A stretch of DNA of 45,929 nt from Pseudogracilibacillus sp. (GCA_026169815.1 JAPFDT010000029.1:1-45929); one strand, 5' to 3'. Counted from the first letter of the stretch, positions 34,425-43,250 are shown. The notes: a model not told the origin generated them from the letters alone. Made by a program: numbers and translations.

Positions 34425-35405
34425 TTATTTAATTTTCTCGATAATGGATAGATCAATTAATCCTGAAATATCGTTAGAATCAACGTATCCTGCTTCTTCA
34501 CTAATGTCTGCCATTTCCTGAATCACTTGTTCATTTACTTCTGTTGTCACTTCTAGACGGCTAAATGCCGCTTCTGTTTCTGCTTTGTCAATTTCTTTTC
34601 CTGTTAAATCTTTAATATGTTGAATGACTAAATCTTGCGCTTCCTCTTCATTTTCTTGAATGAATTCAACTGCTCGTTTATGTGCTTGTAAATATTCTTT
34701 AGTTTGTTCTTCATTCTCTGTAAACTCGCTACTTGCCGCTACAATAGTGTTAGTCGATTCTTTCCCCCAAGCAAACTCATCCCAACCTAACAACAAATTA
34801 CCTTCTGCTTGATTCTCTAAAATGTAACCCCAAGGTTCTTGAGTTGCTGCTGCTTCAACAGAATTTTGCACGAATAATGTCGCTGAATCAGCTGGAGCTG
34901 CCGCATATAATTCAACTGTTCCGCCACTTGATGTTGTCTTCAAATCTACTTCTTGAAGCGCTTTTCTAAGCATCACGTCTTGCGTACTGCCGATTACAGG
35001 TATCGCTACCTTTTTTCCATCTAAATCTTCTAACGATTCGACGCCACCTTCTTTTGCCGCAACAAGCACTGCTCCACCATTTACTGCACCAGAAACAATA
35101 CGAAATTCAGGATGTTTAGCATAGATATTTAATAATGGACCTGGCCCTACTGTTCCGATATCTATTTCTTTTGTTTGCATTGCTTCCATAAATAATCCAC
35201 CATTGCTAAAAGTCTTTGTTTCAATTTCAACGTCTTCACCAAACTCTTCAGCAAAATAACCCTTTTCTAAAGCAACAATCGATGCAATATGAGTTAAGTT
35301 TGGAAAGTAACCTATTTTCACAGTATTCTCATCGTTGCTTGAGCATCCTACTAACACACCAATTAATACAATAATAGATAGTGATAATTGCACAAACCTT
35401 TTCAT
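34425..35405 (-). CDS. ABC transporter substrate-binding lipoprotein, NitT/TauT/Ssu type
   Basis: A 326-residue lipoprotein (lipobox LVGC, Cys21) of the COG0715 family. Mature start VKIGYFPNLTHIASIVALEKGYF, then IDIGTVGPGPLLNIYAK, GKKVAIPVIGSTQDVML and QEPWGY match alkanesulfonate/taurine-type binding proteins; HMP-precursor binding proteins (ThiY) are a more distant option. AAGGGGG precedes the ATG. Third gene of the ATPase-permease-SBP operon. With cysK directly upstream, a sulfur source is my best guess. Confidence 0.82.
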   Translation of the reverse strand: MKRFVQLSLSIIVLIGVLVGCSSNDENTVKIGYFPNLTHIASIVALEKGYFAEEFGEDVEIETKTFSNGGLFMEAMQTKEIDIGTVGPGPLLNIYAKHPEFRIVSGAVNGGAVLVAAKEGGVESLEDLDGKKVAIPVIGSTQDVMLRKALQEVDLKTTSSGGTVELYAAAPADSATLFVQNSVEAAATQEPWGYILENQAEGNLLLGWDEFAWGKESTNTIVAASSEFTENEEQTKEYLQAHKRAVEFIQENEEEAQDLVIQHIKDLTGKEIDKAETEAAFSRLEVTTEVNEQVIQEMADISEEAGYVDSNDISGLIDLSIIEKIK

Positions 35406-35426
35406 CTGAAATTCCCCCTTATATTT

Positions 35427-36179
35427 TTAACTAATTCCCCACTTCGTTTGCACTGATTTTTCTAACCGTATAAACACGACTCGATCCATAATCGTTCCAA
35501 TAACAGCAATAATAATCATGACAGAAATAACGAGATCCATCTGTCCTAGTGAACGGCCTGTTTCTAACAGTTCACCAAGTCCACCTCCTCCACCAAGCAA
35601 CTCTCCTGCCATTAAAGCTCGCCATGAGAATGCCCACGCAATTCGTAAACCTGATAACAACTGTGGAATTGATGCTGGAATGATAACTGTTTTAATAAAA
35701 TGAAAACCACTTGAACCAAACGTCTTCGCTACTTGCTGGTACAAACTAGGTACATTTTTAAATCCACTTGTTGCACTAATCGTCATCGTCCAAGTCGCAC
35801 CTATTGTAACGATAAATAAAATTGCAAAATCATTTAAACCAAACCAAATAATTGCGAGCGGAAACCACACAATACTTGGGATAGACTGAAGTGCTGTTAC
35901 GATAAATCCTAAAGTATCTTCGACTAATTTATAGCGCCAAATTAAATATCCGAAAGTTACTCCTAATAAAATAGCAATAACAAAACCGATAGCTATACGT
36001 TTCATACTCGTTAGAATTGCTACAGCTATTTGACCTTCTACTAATCCATTAAACAATGTTGCAAATACTTGTGTTAAACTCGGAAACATAAAATCTGGTA
36101 ACCCCGAAATTCTAGATGTTACTTCCCAAATCACCGCTATGATCGCGATGAATATGATTCGTCTCAAAGCTGTAGTCAT
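35427..36179 (-). CDS. ABC transporter permease, SsuC/TauC type
   Basis: A 250-residue permease with about six helices and the coupling motif RALMAGELLGGGGGLGELLE near residue 190. Belongs to the NitT/TauT group. The ATG at 36179 has AAAGGAGG about ten bases upstream and lies inside the ATPase gene (68-base overlap). SBP gene follows after 21 bases. Confidence 0.87.
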   Translation of the reverse strand: MTTALRRIIFIAIIAVIWEVTSRISGLPDFMFPSLTQVFATLFNGLVEGQIAVAILTSMKRIAIGFVIAILLGVTFGYLIWRYKLVEDTLGFIVTALQSIPSIVWFPLAIIWFGLNDFAILFIVTIGATWTMTISATSGFKNVPSLYQQVAKTFGSSGFHFIKTVIIPASIPQLLSGLRIAWAFSWRALMAGELLGGGGGLGELLETGRSLGQMDLVISVMIIIAVIGTIMDRVVFIRLEKSVQTKWGIS

Positions 36180-36954
36180 CTCCCATTTCCTCCTTTAACA
36201 CTTTTTCTATTTCTTCTTGTAAAATCTTTAATATTTTTTGTTCTGTATATAGCGTGACAGAGTCTGGCATAATTCCATCTTTTGTTGAAGGTACGGGAAT
36301 GATTTCCTTAATTCTGCCTGGCCTAGTTGCAAAAACAACGACTTTCTCTGATAATTGAACCGCTTCTCGAATATTATGTGTGACGAAGAAAATCGTCACC
36401 TTCGTTTTCCGCCAAATTTCTAACAACTCTTTATGTAATACCATGCGAGTTTGTTCATCTAATGCGGAAAATGGTTCATCCATAAGTAAAATATCTGGCT
36501 CCATAACAAGCGCTCGTGCGATAGATACTCGTTGTTTCATCCCTCCAGATAACTGATGAGGATATGAGTCTATATAATTGCTTAAATGAACCATTTTTAA
36601 AACATCGATCGCTTTTTCCTTTATCTCTTTTTTGGATAACCCTTTTAGTTTCAAACCATATGTGACATTATCTAAAACGGTTAACCATGGGAATAAGCCA
36701 TCTTCTTGAAACACAACAACACGATCTGGTCCAGGATTTTTCACCTTTTTACCTGATACAGTAATCGATCCAGTGTCAGATTTTTCAAGACCGGCAATCA
36801 AATATAACAATGTTGATTTTCCGCAACCAGACGGACCAACAATAGAAACAAAATCGCCTTGTTCAATATCTAAATTGATATTATCTAGCACTTTTAGTTT
36901 TCCTTTGTTTTTTGTGTTAAATGATTTATGAATACCTTCAATTGATAAATACAT
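36112..36954 (-). CDS. ABC transporter ATP-binding protein, SsuB/TauB type
   Basis: ATPase of the same importer. Walker A GPSGCGKST (residues 40-48), Q-loop VVFQEDGLFPWLTV, signature LSGGMKQR, Walker B ILLMDEPFSALD. At 280 residues it is some 20-25 longer than usual SsuB, with a hydrophilic, His/Asp-rich tail (FETNHIHRDHSGDLGSNI) encoded in the region overlapping the permease gene. CGGAGGG precedes the ATG. First gene of the operon. Confidence 0.87.
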   Translation of the reverse strand: MYLSIEGIHKSFNTKNKGKLKVLDNINLDIEQGDFVSIVGPSGCGKSTLLYLIAGLEKSDTGSITVSGKKVKNPGPDRVVVFQEDGLFPWLTVLDNVTYGLKLKGLSKKEIKEKAIDVLKMVHLSNYIDSYPHQLSGGMKQRVSIARALVMEPDILLMDEPFSALDEQTRMVLHKELLEIWRKTKVTIFFVTHNIREAVQLSEKVVVFATRPGRIKEIIPVPSTKDGIMPDSVTLYTEQKILKILQEEIEKVLKEEMGDDYSFETNHIHRDHSGDLGSNI

Positions 36955-37045
36955 ACAATCCCTCCGAGCAACCCATTCATTATTAATCCTATGAAATTAG
37001 TCGAGTTTTTGTTAAAAAATAAAACAGTACATTATTTAGTTTTTA

Positions 37046-37082
37046 AGTCCGTCTCTTGCTACTACAGACAAATGGACGGACT
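37046..37082. terminator. possible hairpin after cysK
   Basis: AGTCCGTC (37046-37053) and GACGGACT (37075-37082) form an 8-bp stem with a 21-base loop that has a minor inner pairing. It begins just after the cysK stop, but no T run follows on the minus strand; on the plus strand TTTTT follows. Function as a cysK terminator is uncertain. Confidence 0.4.
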
Positions 37083-37088
37083 GCCTTT

Positions 37089-38021
37089 TTATACATTATC
37101 AAATAAATCACTAGTTAAATAGCGCTCTCCTGTATCTGGCGCAATGCAAACGACTGTTTCACTAGCCTCTAATTGACTAGCAACGCGTAATGCTGCATAT
37201 ACAGACGCTCCACCTGATGGACCTAATAAGATTCCTTCTTGTGATGCTAACGCATGAACTGTTTTATATGCATCTTCATCTTCTATTTGAATAATTTCAT
37301 CATAGATGTCTGTATTCAAAATATCTGGAATAAAACCTGGACTTGTACCAACTAATTTATGCTTACCTGGACTTCCTCCTGATAAAACAGGTGAACCAGC
37401 TGGCTCCACGACATAATTTTTTATCTTGCTATCATATTCTTTTAACGTTTCCCCTGTTCCTGTAATCGTACCACCCGTTCCAGCAGTACAGACAAATGCA
37501 GCAAGTTGCTTATTCTCTTGCTCCATCGCCGTAATAATCTCTCTTGCTGTCGTAATCCGGTGAATATCTGGATTAGCACTATTTTCAAATTGCATTGGAA
37601 CAAAGCTATTTGGTGTCGCTGCCGCAATTTCTTCCGCTTTCTTAATTGCAGCTGACATCTTACCAATACTTGGTGTAAAAACGACTTCTGCTCCATATGC
37701 TTTTAAAATATTTACCCGTTCTTCAGTAGACGAATCAGGGAGAACGATAATTGCTTTATAACCTCTAGCAGCCGCATTCATTGCTAACCCTATCCCTGTG
37801 TTACCAGATGTCGGTTCAATAATTGTCGCACCAGGCTGTAAAACGCCTTCTGCTTCAGCTCGCTCTATCATATAATAAGCTGCCCGATCCTTTACACTGC
37901 GAGTTGGATTATATGATTCTAGTTTAACGTACACTTCTGCACCTTTATTATCTGTCACTCGATTTAATTTCACTAATGGGGTTTCCCCAATTAATTGAGC
38001 AATATTCGTTACATTCTTCAT
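37089..38021 (-). CDS. cysK: cysteine synthase (O-acetylserine sulfhydrylase)
   Basis: PLP enzyme making cysteine from O-acetylserine and sulfide. PLP lysine in NPTRSVKDRAA (family usual: PGGSVKDR), substrate loop PTSGNTGIG, phosphate-binding CTAGTGGTITGTG and C-terminal APDTGERYL. 310 residues. Start ATG at 38021 (the frame's TTG at 38024 is directly before it) with AAGGGGA eight bases upstream. An extended -10 TGCTATAAT lies near 38053-38061 on the minus strand. No S-box or cysteine T-box leader is present. Confidence 0.93.
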   Translation of the reverse strand: MKNVTNIAQLIGETPLVKLNRVTDNKGAEVYVKLESYNPTRSVKDRAAYYMIERAEAEGVLQPGATIIEPTSGNTGIGLAMNAAARGYKAIIVLPDSSTEERVNILKAYGAEVVFTPSIGKMSAAIKKAEEIAAATPNSFVPMQFENSANPDIHRITTAREIITAMEQENKQLAAFVCTAGTGGTITGTGETLKEYDSKIKNYVVEPAGSPVLSGGSPGKHKLVGTSPGFIPDILNTDIYDEIIQIEDEDAYKTVHALASQEGILLGPSGGASVYAALRVASQLEASETVVCIAPDTGERYLTSDLFDNV

Positions 38022-38103
38022 CAAGATGCTCCCCTTTTATCTTTGTTTTTTTCATTATAGCACACAACTTTATTAATCGCACCTGTTTACCTGGGATTAT
38101 ATT

Positions 38104-38140
38104 TAAAAAATAAAAAGAAGTAGCTAAACCCTAGGCTACT
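38104..38140 (-). terminator. terminator at the end of the YheO-like regulator gene
   Basis: On the minus strand AGTAGC and GCTACT (38119-38140), with a 10-base loop, are followed by TTCTTTTTATTTTTT. The stem includes the stop codon region of the regulator gene. Confidence 0.75.
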
Positions 38141-38762
38141 CCTTTATTTCCTTTATATAATTATAAATCGTATAACGTGATACACACATTTTATCCGCAA
38201 TTATTGGAATACTTTTATGAATGGAAAATGCTCCTTTATCATACAAGTACTTTATTACTTCTACACGATCTTGTTTCCGCATAAATGGCAATGGTTTTCC
38301 TACATAATCAATTGCCTCTGCGAAAACCTCCTCTAACTGACCTTCTAAATTTTCATCTTTTTCTAGTTCGTTTTCTGCTATTGGTTCACCGACTTGGATA
38401 AAATCCGTCACAACATTATGCAACACTTCCATATTCGTATAATCATAATTTACACCTAATGCAAAATGATAATCTTCTCCTTCAATATGAAAGGTAGAAC
38501 TTTTGATTGAGTGACCTGTTTTAGATTGTCCTTTTCGATTTACGAGATCTTTTTCTTTATGAAGTGTATCTAATTCACTTGTACCTAAAAAATCTAATTT
38601 ATCGCCTATATTTCTTTGTGTAACATGCCCGTTTGCAATATAAAGAATCGACGCTTCTTCTTGTTTCATATCATGAATAACTACTTCACAATCTTTACCA
38701 AACATAATTGCAATACCATCTGATAGACGCTTTAAAAAATCCAATATTCTTTCTTGTTCCAT
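38136..38762 (-). CDS. YheO-type PAS/HTH transcriptional regulator
   Basis: Residues about 5-115 form a YheO-like PAS domain (LSDGIAIMFGKDCEVVIHDM ... HFALGVNYDYTNM) and residues about 165-208 a DNA-binding HTH with the typical ending IPIIADKMCVSRYTIYNYIKE. The start is ATG 38762 (MEQERILDFL), six bases after AGGAGG, not the upstream ATG at 38819. Relatives regulate amino-acid metabolism genes; being just upstream of cysK on the same strand, control of cysK is plausible, but a terminator separates the two. Confidence 0.85.
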   Translation of the reverse strand: MEQERILDFLKRLSDGIAIMFGKDCEVVIHDMKQEEASILYIANGHVTQRNIGDKLDFLGTSELDTLHKEKDLVNRKGQSKTGHSIKSSTFHIEGEDYHFALGVNYDYTNMEVLHNVVTDFIQVGEPIAENELEKDENLEGQLEEVFAEAIDYVGKPLPFMRKQDRVEVIKYLYDKGAFSIHKSIPIIADKMCVSRYTIYNYIKEIKE

Positions 38763-38928
38763 GTCACACCTCCTAAGTTGGGAAAAAACTCTACTATAAA
38801 GATAAGTATTATTATACAAATAAACTTATATTAATTCAACATATTTTGAAGAGTTTAAATTGTTTGTTTAATTACTGTGAACATATCATGACATTTGCGT
38901 ATTTATGATTGAACTAGACGTTCGTACA

Positions 38929-38956
38929 ACCTCAGAAAGGATTTCTACATATAGTG
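38929..38956 (+). promoter_or_regulatory. possible sigma-K-type promoter of the coat gene
   Basis: ACC at 38929-38931, 16 bases, then CATATAGTG at 38948-38956, close to the sigma-K pattern AC-N16-CATANNNTA (last position G instead of A). It is 38 bases upstream of the coat gene, which would be expressed late in the mother cell. Weak evidence on its own. Confidence 0.35.
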
Positions 38957-38993
38957 TTATTGTAAGTCAAAACATTTCAAGGAGGGCTTCAAT

Positions 38994-39587
38994 ATGAGTT
39001 GTCAAGTTAGAGGAGGAAGTTATAATTACGGTGGTGGTGACGATTGCGTAAAAGATGTCATTAAAAAAATTCTTGATGCACAACAAAGAGCATCTGATGA
39101 TGTAGATTGTGTAACAAGCTGTGATAGGTCCATTGATGATTTACTATCACCTGACCGTCATCACCGACCTCGTCGCTACAATACAATTCCATTTATGTTA
39201 TTTACAAAAGATTGTGTTAAGCCATTTGTCGGATCAGGATTTACGAGCAGAAGAGGCAGAAGAGGTAATAGACGTGGAAACTTCCGCTGTGTAGAATCTG
39301 CAATCTTTAAAGTAAAAGGATTCAAGAAAGGTTCAAACAGCTGTGTAACACTTGAATTATTAGAACCAATTCAAAGTAAAGGTGGTCGCGACGGACATAG
39401 CCTTGAGGGAGACGTCGAAAGCACGCAACTTCATACTAGCGGTTGTGGCTGTTCAATGTGTAAAGCTTATGGTGACCATTATTTTGATAACTTCTGCTAC
39501 ACAGGAATCTGTATTACAGTTGATTTAGATTGCTTCTGCGGTATTTCTTGCTTAGATCCAGTTCGCCCAGAATCAATGTATGACTAA
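38994..39587 (+). CDS. cotZ: CotY/CotZ/ExsY-family spore coat protein with Arg/Gly-rich insert
   Basis: Cysteine-rich protein of the outer spore coat/exosporium crust family: 197 residues with 15 cysteines, N-terminal MSCQVRG and DDCVKDVIKKILDAQQ, a central LFTKDCVKPFVG block, and the C-terminal signature CITVDLDCFCGISCLDPV. It is longer than CotZ/ExsY (about 150 residues), partly through a basic insert SRRGRRGNRRGN near residues 84-96. AAGGAGG precedes the ATG. It indicates an endospore former. A strong terminator follows. Confidence 0.88.
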   Translation: MSCQVRGGSYNYGGGDDCVKDVIKKILDAQQRASDDVDCVTSCDRSIDDLLSPDRHHRPRRYNTIPFMLFTKDCVKPFVGSGFTSRRGRRGNRRGNFRCVESAIFKVKGFKKGSNSCVTLELLEPIQSKGGRDGHSLEGDVESTQLHTSGCGCSMCKAYGDHYFDNFCYTGICITVDLDCFCGISCLDPVRPESMYD

Positions 39588-39598
39588 TTTCCTCACAC

Positions 39599-39632
39599 AA
39601 AGCTGTGCATTCTTATGATGCACAGCTTTTAC
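39599..39632 (+). terminator. intrinsic terminator after the coat gene
   Basis: AAAGCTGTGCAT (39599-39610) pairs with ATGCACAGCTTT (39618-39629), 12 bp perfect, 7-base loop, then T. Confidence 0.9.
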
Positions 39633-39717
39633 TTTACAAAATATACAAACAAATAACAGGTATTAATTACTAATCACTTGTATAATAATAGTAAGGAAGT
39701 GGAAAGGGGTATTATTC

Positions 39718-40053
39718 ATGACAGCATTTAAAACTTTAACATCAATCAAGGATACAGAGACGTTTATTGAAGAAAATGAATTAGCATTCCTTTATATTAC
39801 GATGCCTAACTGTAGTGTTTGTCACGGATTACAACCACAAATGGAAGAAATGTTTAGTAATTACCCTAAAATTAAAACGAGAACGATTGATGCAAGTGAA
39901 TTGACTGAAATAGCTGGTAAGTTCAACGTATTTACTGCACCTGTTTTGCTACTATTTGTAGAAGGTAAAGAATATGTGAGAGAAGCTAGAATTGTGCACA
40001 CTGAACCATTTGAAGAAAAAATTGCACGTATATATGAAAACATGGTCGACTAA
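39718..40053 (+). CDS. small thioredoxin-like protein
   Basis: A 111-residue cytoplasmic thioredoxin-fold protein. The active site is C32-S-V-C35 followed by His (MPNCSVCHGLQPQM) rather than CGPC; the cis-proline region is FTAPVLLLFVEGKEY. Its partner is unknown; small non-canonical thioredoxins in Bacillaceae are often poorly characterised. GAAAGGGG lies about ten bases before the ATG and a TATAAT is at 39683-39688. The terminator begins within the last codons. Confidence 0.85.
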   Translation: MTAFKTLTSIKDTETFIEENELAFLYITMPNCSVCHGLQPQMEEMFSNYPKIKTRTIDASELTEIAGKFNVFTAPVLLLFVEGKEYVREARIVHTEPFEEKIARIYENMVD

Positions 40054-40077
40054 TAGATGTCGACCATGTTTTTTTAA
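40039..40077. terminator. terminator between the convergent thioredoxin and ABC accessory genes
   Basis: AACATGGTCGAC (40039-40050) and GTCGACCATGTT (40059-40070): 12-bp perfect stem, 8-base loop, then seven Ts on the plus strand. It spans the thioredoxin stop codon and touches the stop of the minus-strand gene, so it probably serves both. Confidence 0.9.
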
Positions 40078-41294
40078 TAAACGAATATCTCTTGAAAGTC
40101 GTATCTTTCGATGCCTTTTATCGGCTCTTTTGTCGTTACTTCCCCTTTAAAAGTTAACTGTTCCTTCTCTAAATCAATAACATATAAATCTGGTAACGTG
40201 GCTTCATCAAATCTGTGATCTAAATAATATAACTTATTATCTTTTAACGTTGCATAAGTTCCCCATGAAGCATCTTCTGGTTGCTTAACATCTACTTCCC
40301 AAGTTTCCAGCATATTATCGTCTTTATATACGTACGGAATAATCGTAACATTACTAGTAGTTATGTCCGTAAAATAATATGTCGTATCATCGAAACCAAT
40401 AAATGGCGCTTTTTCAATTTCTTTGGGCAAGTCAATTTCTTCTTTCTTTTTCGTTTCCGCATTATATTTAATGAGCGCTTTCGTTTCTAATGAATGAGCG
40501 ACATCTGTAATTTCTCCTCTTGGTGATTCAATATCCTCAAATACATTTTTCTGTTTTTCAATAATAAAATAATCATTATCCCGATCACTTGTATGCACAA
40601 AGATTTCTTCATCGATTTGCTCACTTTGACTTAACGTCGTTTCATATATGCGTTCTTCTTCAATTAATACTTCTGTTTCTGTATTAAATGTATAACGATT
40701 TACATCTACTTTATTCATTTTATCTTCATCATAATTTCCTTCTGTCACTATTGTAAATTCATCGTTATTTACATGTGTATATAAAATATCTTGATGCCTA
40801 TATTTCGTATATTCTGGAATGTTCACTGTAAAATAGTGATCCTTGTTTGTAGTTTTATCTAGTATATGAATTTCAAATGTGTCAAACTCCCAAGAAAATG
40901 ATGAATCAGCTATGACATTTGCATAAGTTAACTCTTTGTCTGTTTCTAAAAAATGACCTTCATAGGCATTTTTACCACGCATGAAGCTTCGAAAATCTTG
41001 TTGCCATTGTTCTATTTCTGGACCTTGTGAGAAACCTTCTAATCGTTTAAAATAATTTTCATCACGTAAATAATTTGTTCCAGCTTGGTCTACTCGAATA
41101 GATTCAACCCCGTTCATTGCATAATAATATTGTGCATCAACTGCTAAGTTATCTAAGGTCTCCGCTTCACCATCTGTTTTTTCTATAGAAAATTGCGGTA
41201 GTTGTTTCGAATAATTAGCATTGTTCACATAAAAAAGCGTTAATACAATGATTGTCATGACTCCAAATGTAATTGACTTCCAATACTTACTCAT
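40074..41294 (-). CDS. membrane-anchored extracytoplasmic accessory protein of the GntR/ABC operon
   Basis: I do not recognise a named family. The 406-residue protein has one N-terminal membrane helix (about residues 8-24) and a large acidic outside part with repeated short beta-strand patterns (YYFTDITTSNVTIIPYVYKDD, TYATLKDNKLYYLDHRF), suggestive of a beta-propeller. Start ATG 41294 (MSKYWKSITF), seven bases after AAGGGGG; the longer frame to 41375 overlaps the permease gene. It follows the permease by 11 bases and is the last gene of the operon, so it probably works with the transporter at the cell surface. Confidence 0.75.
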   Translation of the reverse strand: MSKYWKSITFGVMTIIVLTLFYVNNANYSKQLPQFSIEKTDGEAETLDNLAVDAQYYYAMNGVESIRVDQAGTNYLRDENYFKRLEGFSQGPEIEQWQQDFRSFMRGKNAYEGHFLETDKELTYANVIADSSFSWEFDTFEIHILDKTTNKDHYFTVNIPEYTKYRHQDILYTHVNNDEFTIVTEGNYDEDKMNKVDVNRYTFNTETEVLIEEERIYETTLSQSEQIDEEIFVHTSDRDNDYFIIEKQKNVFEDIESPRGEITDVAHSLETKALIKYNAETKKKEEIDLPKEIEKAPFIGFDDTTYYFTDITTSNVTIIPYVYKDDNMLETWEVDVKQPEDASWGTYATLKDNKLYYLDHRFDEATLPDLYVIDLEKEQLTFKGEVTTKEPIKGIERYDFQEIFVY

Positions 41295-41305
41295 ACATAT
41301 CCCCC

Positions 41306-42142
41306 TTATACCGTTACTTTCCGATTTAATAAATAACGACTTAGCAACAATGAACCAACTGTAATAATGATCCACATCACTAAGAATACATAAAATAATT
41401 CATTAGCATATAACGGAAATGAAGTATAAAATAACTCAATGATAATCAATGGTGCGTAAAAGGTAATAGCCATTGCCGGGATATATAACGCTCCTAAAAA
41501 AGCGCCTAGCCAACGAAAGCTTCTCTCCATTAAAATAGCTGTGAATATAATGATGACGAACATCGTACCTAATCCATAAGCAACGAGAAATTCCATTACT
41601 CCACCAGGTAGTACAATTGATAAATAGCTTGATTCCATCACCATTTCTAACACACTAACATCATTTCGAAAAGCAGTCGGTATTGTCCATGATATGATTC
41701 CTTTATATAAAACTAATAAAATAAGTTGATAAGCTACTATACTTAATACACCAACTATAATCGTTGCTAGTTTTGCAAATAACAAATTCATTCGTGATGT
41801 TGGTAACATAAATAGGCGATAAATAAATGTGTTACGAGCAAACCAATCACGGTACCAAATAAATGGCACATAAAACAGTAGAGCTGCAACACTAATTCCA
41901 ATTGGTGCAATAAATAATATCGAAATACTTAAGTGATCAATACCAAACATCCCGTACATATCAACAAATTGTTCTGTGCTCATATGGTTTTTCCCAATTT
42001 CTAGATTTATCATTGCTTTATAGTCATATATCAAATATGACAAACCTATCATTTGTACGATAAAAACAAGACCAAACAAAATAATATATAACTTAATAAA
42101 TCGATTCCATTCAAAATTAAATAGTTTCAAGAAATTACTCAT
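41306..42142 (-). CDS. ABC-2-type transporter permease
   Basis: A 278-residue membrane protein with about six helices and a long loop after the first helix, of the type found next to YtrB/YhcG-like ATPases. The ATG overlaps the ATPase stop by four bases (ATGA). Its single copy implies a homodimer in the membrane. The substrate is unknown; regulons of this type respond to cell-wall stress in other Bacilli. Confidence 0.82.
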   Translation of the reverse strand: MSNFLKLFNFEWNRFIKLYIILFGLVFIVQMIGLSYLIYDYKAMINLEIGKNHMSTEQFVDMYGMFGIDHLSISILFIAPIGISVAALLFYVPFIWYRDWFARNTFIYRLFMLPTSRMNLLFAKLATIIVGVLSIVAYQLILLVLYKGIISWTIPTAFRNDVSVLEMVMESSYLSIVLPGGVMEFLVAYGLGTMFVIIIFTAILMERSFRWLGAFLGALYIPAMAITFYAPLIIIELFYTSFPLYANELFYVFLVMWIIITVGSLLLSRYLLNRKVTV

Positions 42143-42828
42143 GAACGATATACCTCCCTCATCACATCGACAATTGACATTCCTTGTTCTTCTCTTACTT
42201 CTTCCGCATTGAACTCTTTCACAACAATACCATCATTAATCAATATCGCTTTATCAATGAGGTGCTCAATATCTTGGATTTCATGCGTCGTTACGATAAC
42301 ACCACGATTTTCAATTAAATGAGAAGTAAACACATTCGCAATTTCCTCACGACTGAAAATATCTATACCCGAAAACGGCTCATCCATCAAGACATAATCA
42401 ACATCTAATGCAAGCCCGAGCACTAAGTTTACTTTTGCTTTATTTCCTTTTGATAATTCACTAATTTTCATATCAGTAGTTAAATTAAAAAACGTTAACA
42501 ATGATTGTGCTTTTTCTTGATTCCAAACGGTATAAAAATCATTCATAAATTCGAATGCTTCCGAAATTTTCAATGAGGATATCATCGTCATCGTGTCTGG
42601 AATATACGCAATCTTTTCATACATTTCCTTATGTAGTCTTTTTCCATCGATTAAAATATCACCTTTTTTAAATGGGGTTAGTCCCATAATTGCATTTAAA
42701 ATCGTCGTTTTACCCGATCCATTGACACCGATAAGACAAGTCACTTCTCCTTTATGTGCCGTAAACGACATACCGCTTAGTACACTTTTTTTACCATATT
42801 TCTTCTCTACTTCTTTTACTTCAATCAT
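42139..42828 (-). CDS. ABC transporter ATP-binding protein (YtrB/YhcG type)
   Basis: Export-type ATPase. Walker A GVNGSGKTT (residues about 34-42), a signature reading LSKGNKAKV in place of LSGGQ, and Walker B YVLMDEPFSG. Start ATG 42828 (MIEVKEVEKK), seven bases after AAGGAGG; the frame extends to 42876 but that part lies inside gntR. It overlaps the regulator gene by eight bases. About 229 residues. Confidence 0.88.
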   Translation of the reverse strand: MIEVKEVEKKYGKKSVLSGMSFTAHKGEVTCLIGVNGSGKTTILNAIMGLTPFKKGDILIDGKRLHKEMYEKIAYIPDTMTMISSLKISEAFEFMNDFYTVWNQEKAQSLLTFFNLTTDMKISELSKGNKAKVNLVLGLALDVDYVLMDEPFSGIDIFSREEIANVFTSHLIENRGVIVTTHEIQDIEHLIDKAILINDGIVVKEFNAEEVREEQGMSIVDVMREVYRS

Positions 42829-43216
42829 TGTCTTCCTCCTTGCTCTGTACATTTGCCTGCTTATACTTCTCTTCAATTAACGGGATAATTGCTTCTAACG
42901 GTACATTTAAGCTTTGAACAGATGTAATAAAGTTTGTTATCGAATCTTGTAATAATGCATCTTTTATTGCTTTAATGACTTCTTCATCTTTCGTTACCTT
43001 ACTCGGCATATTTCCTTCGGTAAAAATCAATCCCACTTCCTCCATTTCCTTATAAGCTCGTTGCACAGTATTTGGATTTATTTTTAATGTATTAGCTAAT
43101 TCTCTACGTGAAGGGATTTCTGCTCCTTTTTCCAATTCACCACTAGCAATTTGTACTTTGAAATATTCGATAACTTGTATATAGACAGGCGCACGACTAT
43201 CTAAGGTCAACCGCAT
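42821..43216 (-). CDS. GntR-family repressor, YtrA type
   Basis: A 131-residue regulator: winged-helix domain at residues 1-75 (PVYIQVIEYFKVQIASGEL, IPSRRELANTLKINPNTVQRAY) and a short helical dimerisation tail, as in YtrA/YhcF repressors. It heads the operon with the ABC genes and should repress its own promoter through the paired operators at 43251-43299. Confidence 0.9.
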   Translation of the reverse strand: MRLTLDSRAPVYIQVIEYFKVQIASGELEKGAEIPSRRELANTLKINPNTVQRAYKEMEEVGLIFTEGNMPSKVTKDEEVIKAIKDALLQDSITNFITSVQSLNVPLEAIIPLIEEKYKQANVQSKEEDND

Positions 43217-43250
43217 GTTTAATCACCAACTCTCACTTAATAAACTCCTT

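Noticed and set aside
33945-37088. Thiamin pyrophosphate riboswitch near thiF or the importer
   Set aside because: The conserved CTGAGA and ACCTGAT-type blocks are not present upstream of either transcription unit.
38022-38135. S-box or cysteine T-box leader of cysK
   Set aside because: The gap is too short and lacks the conserved elements; only an extended -10 is visible.
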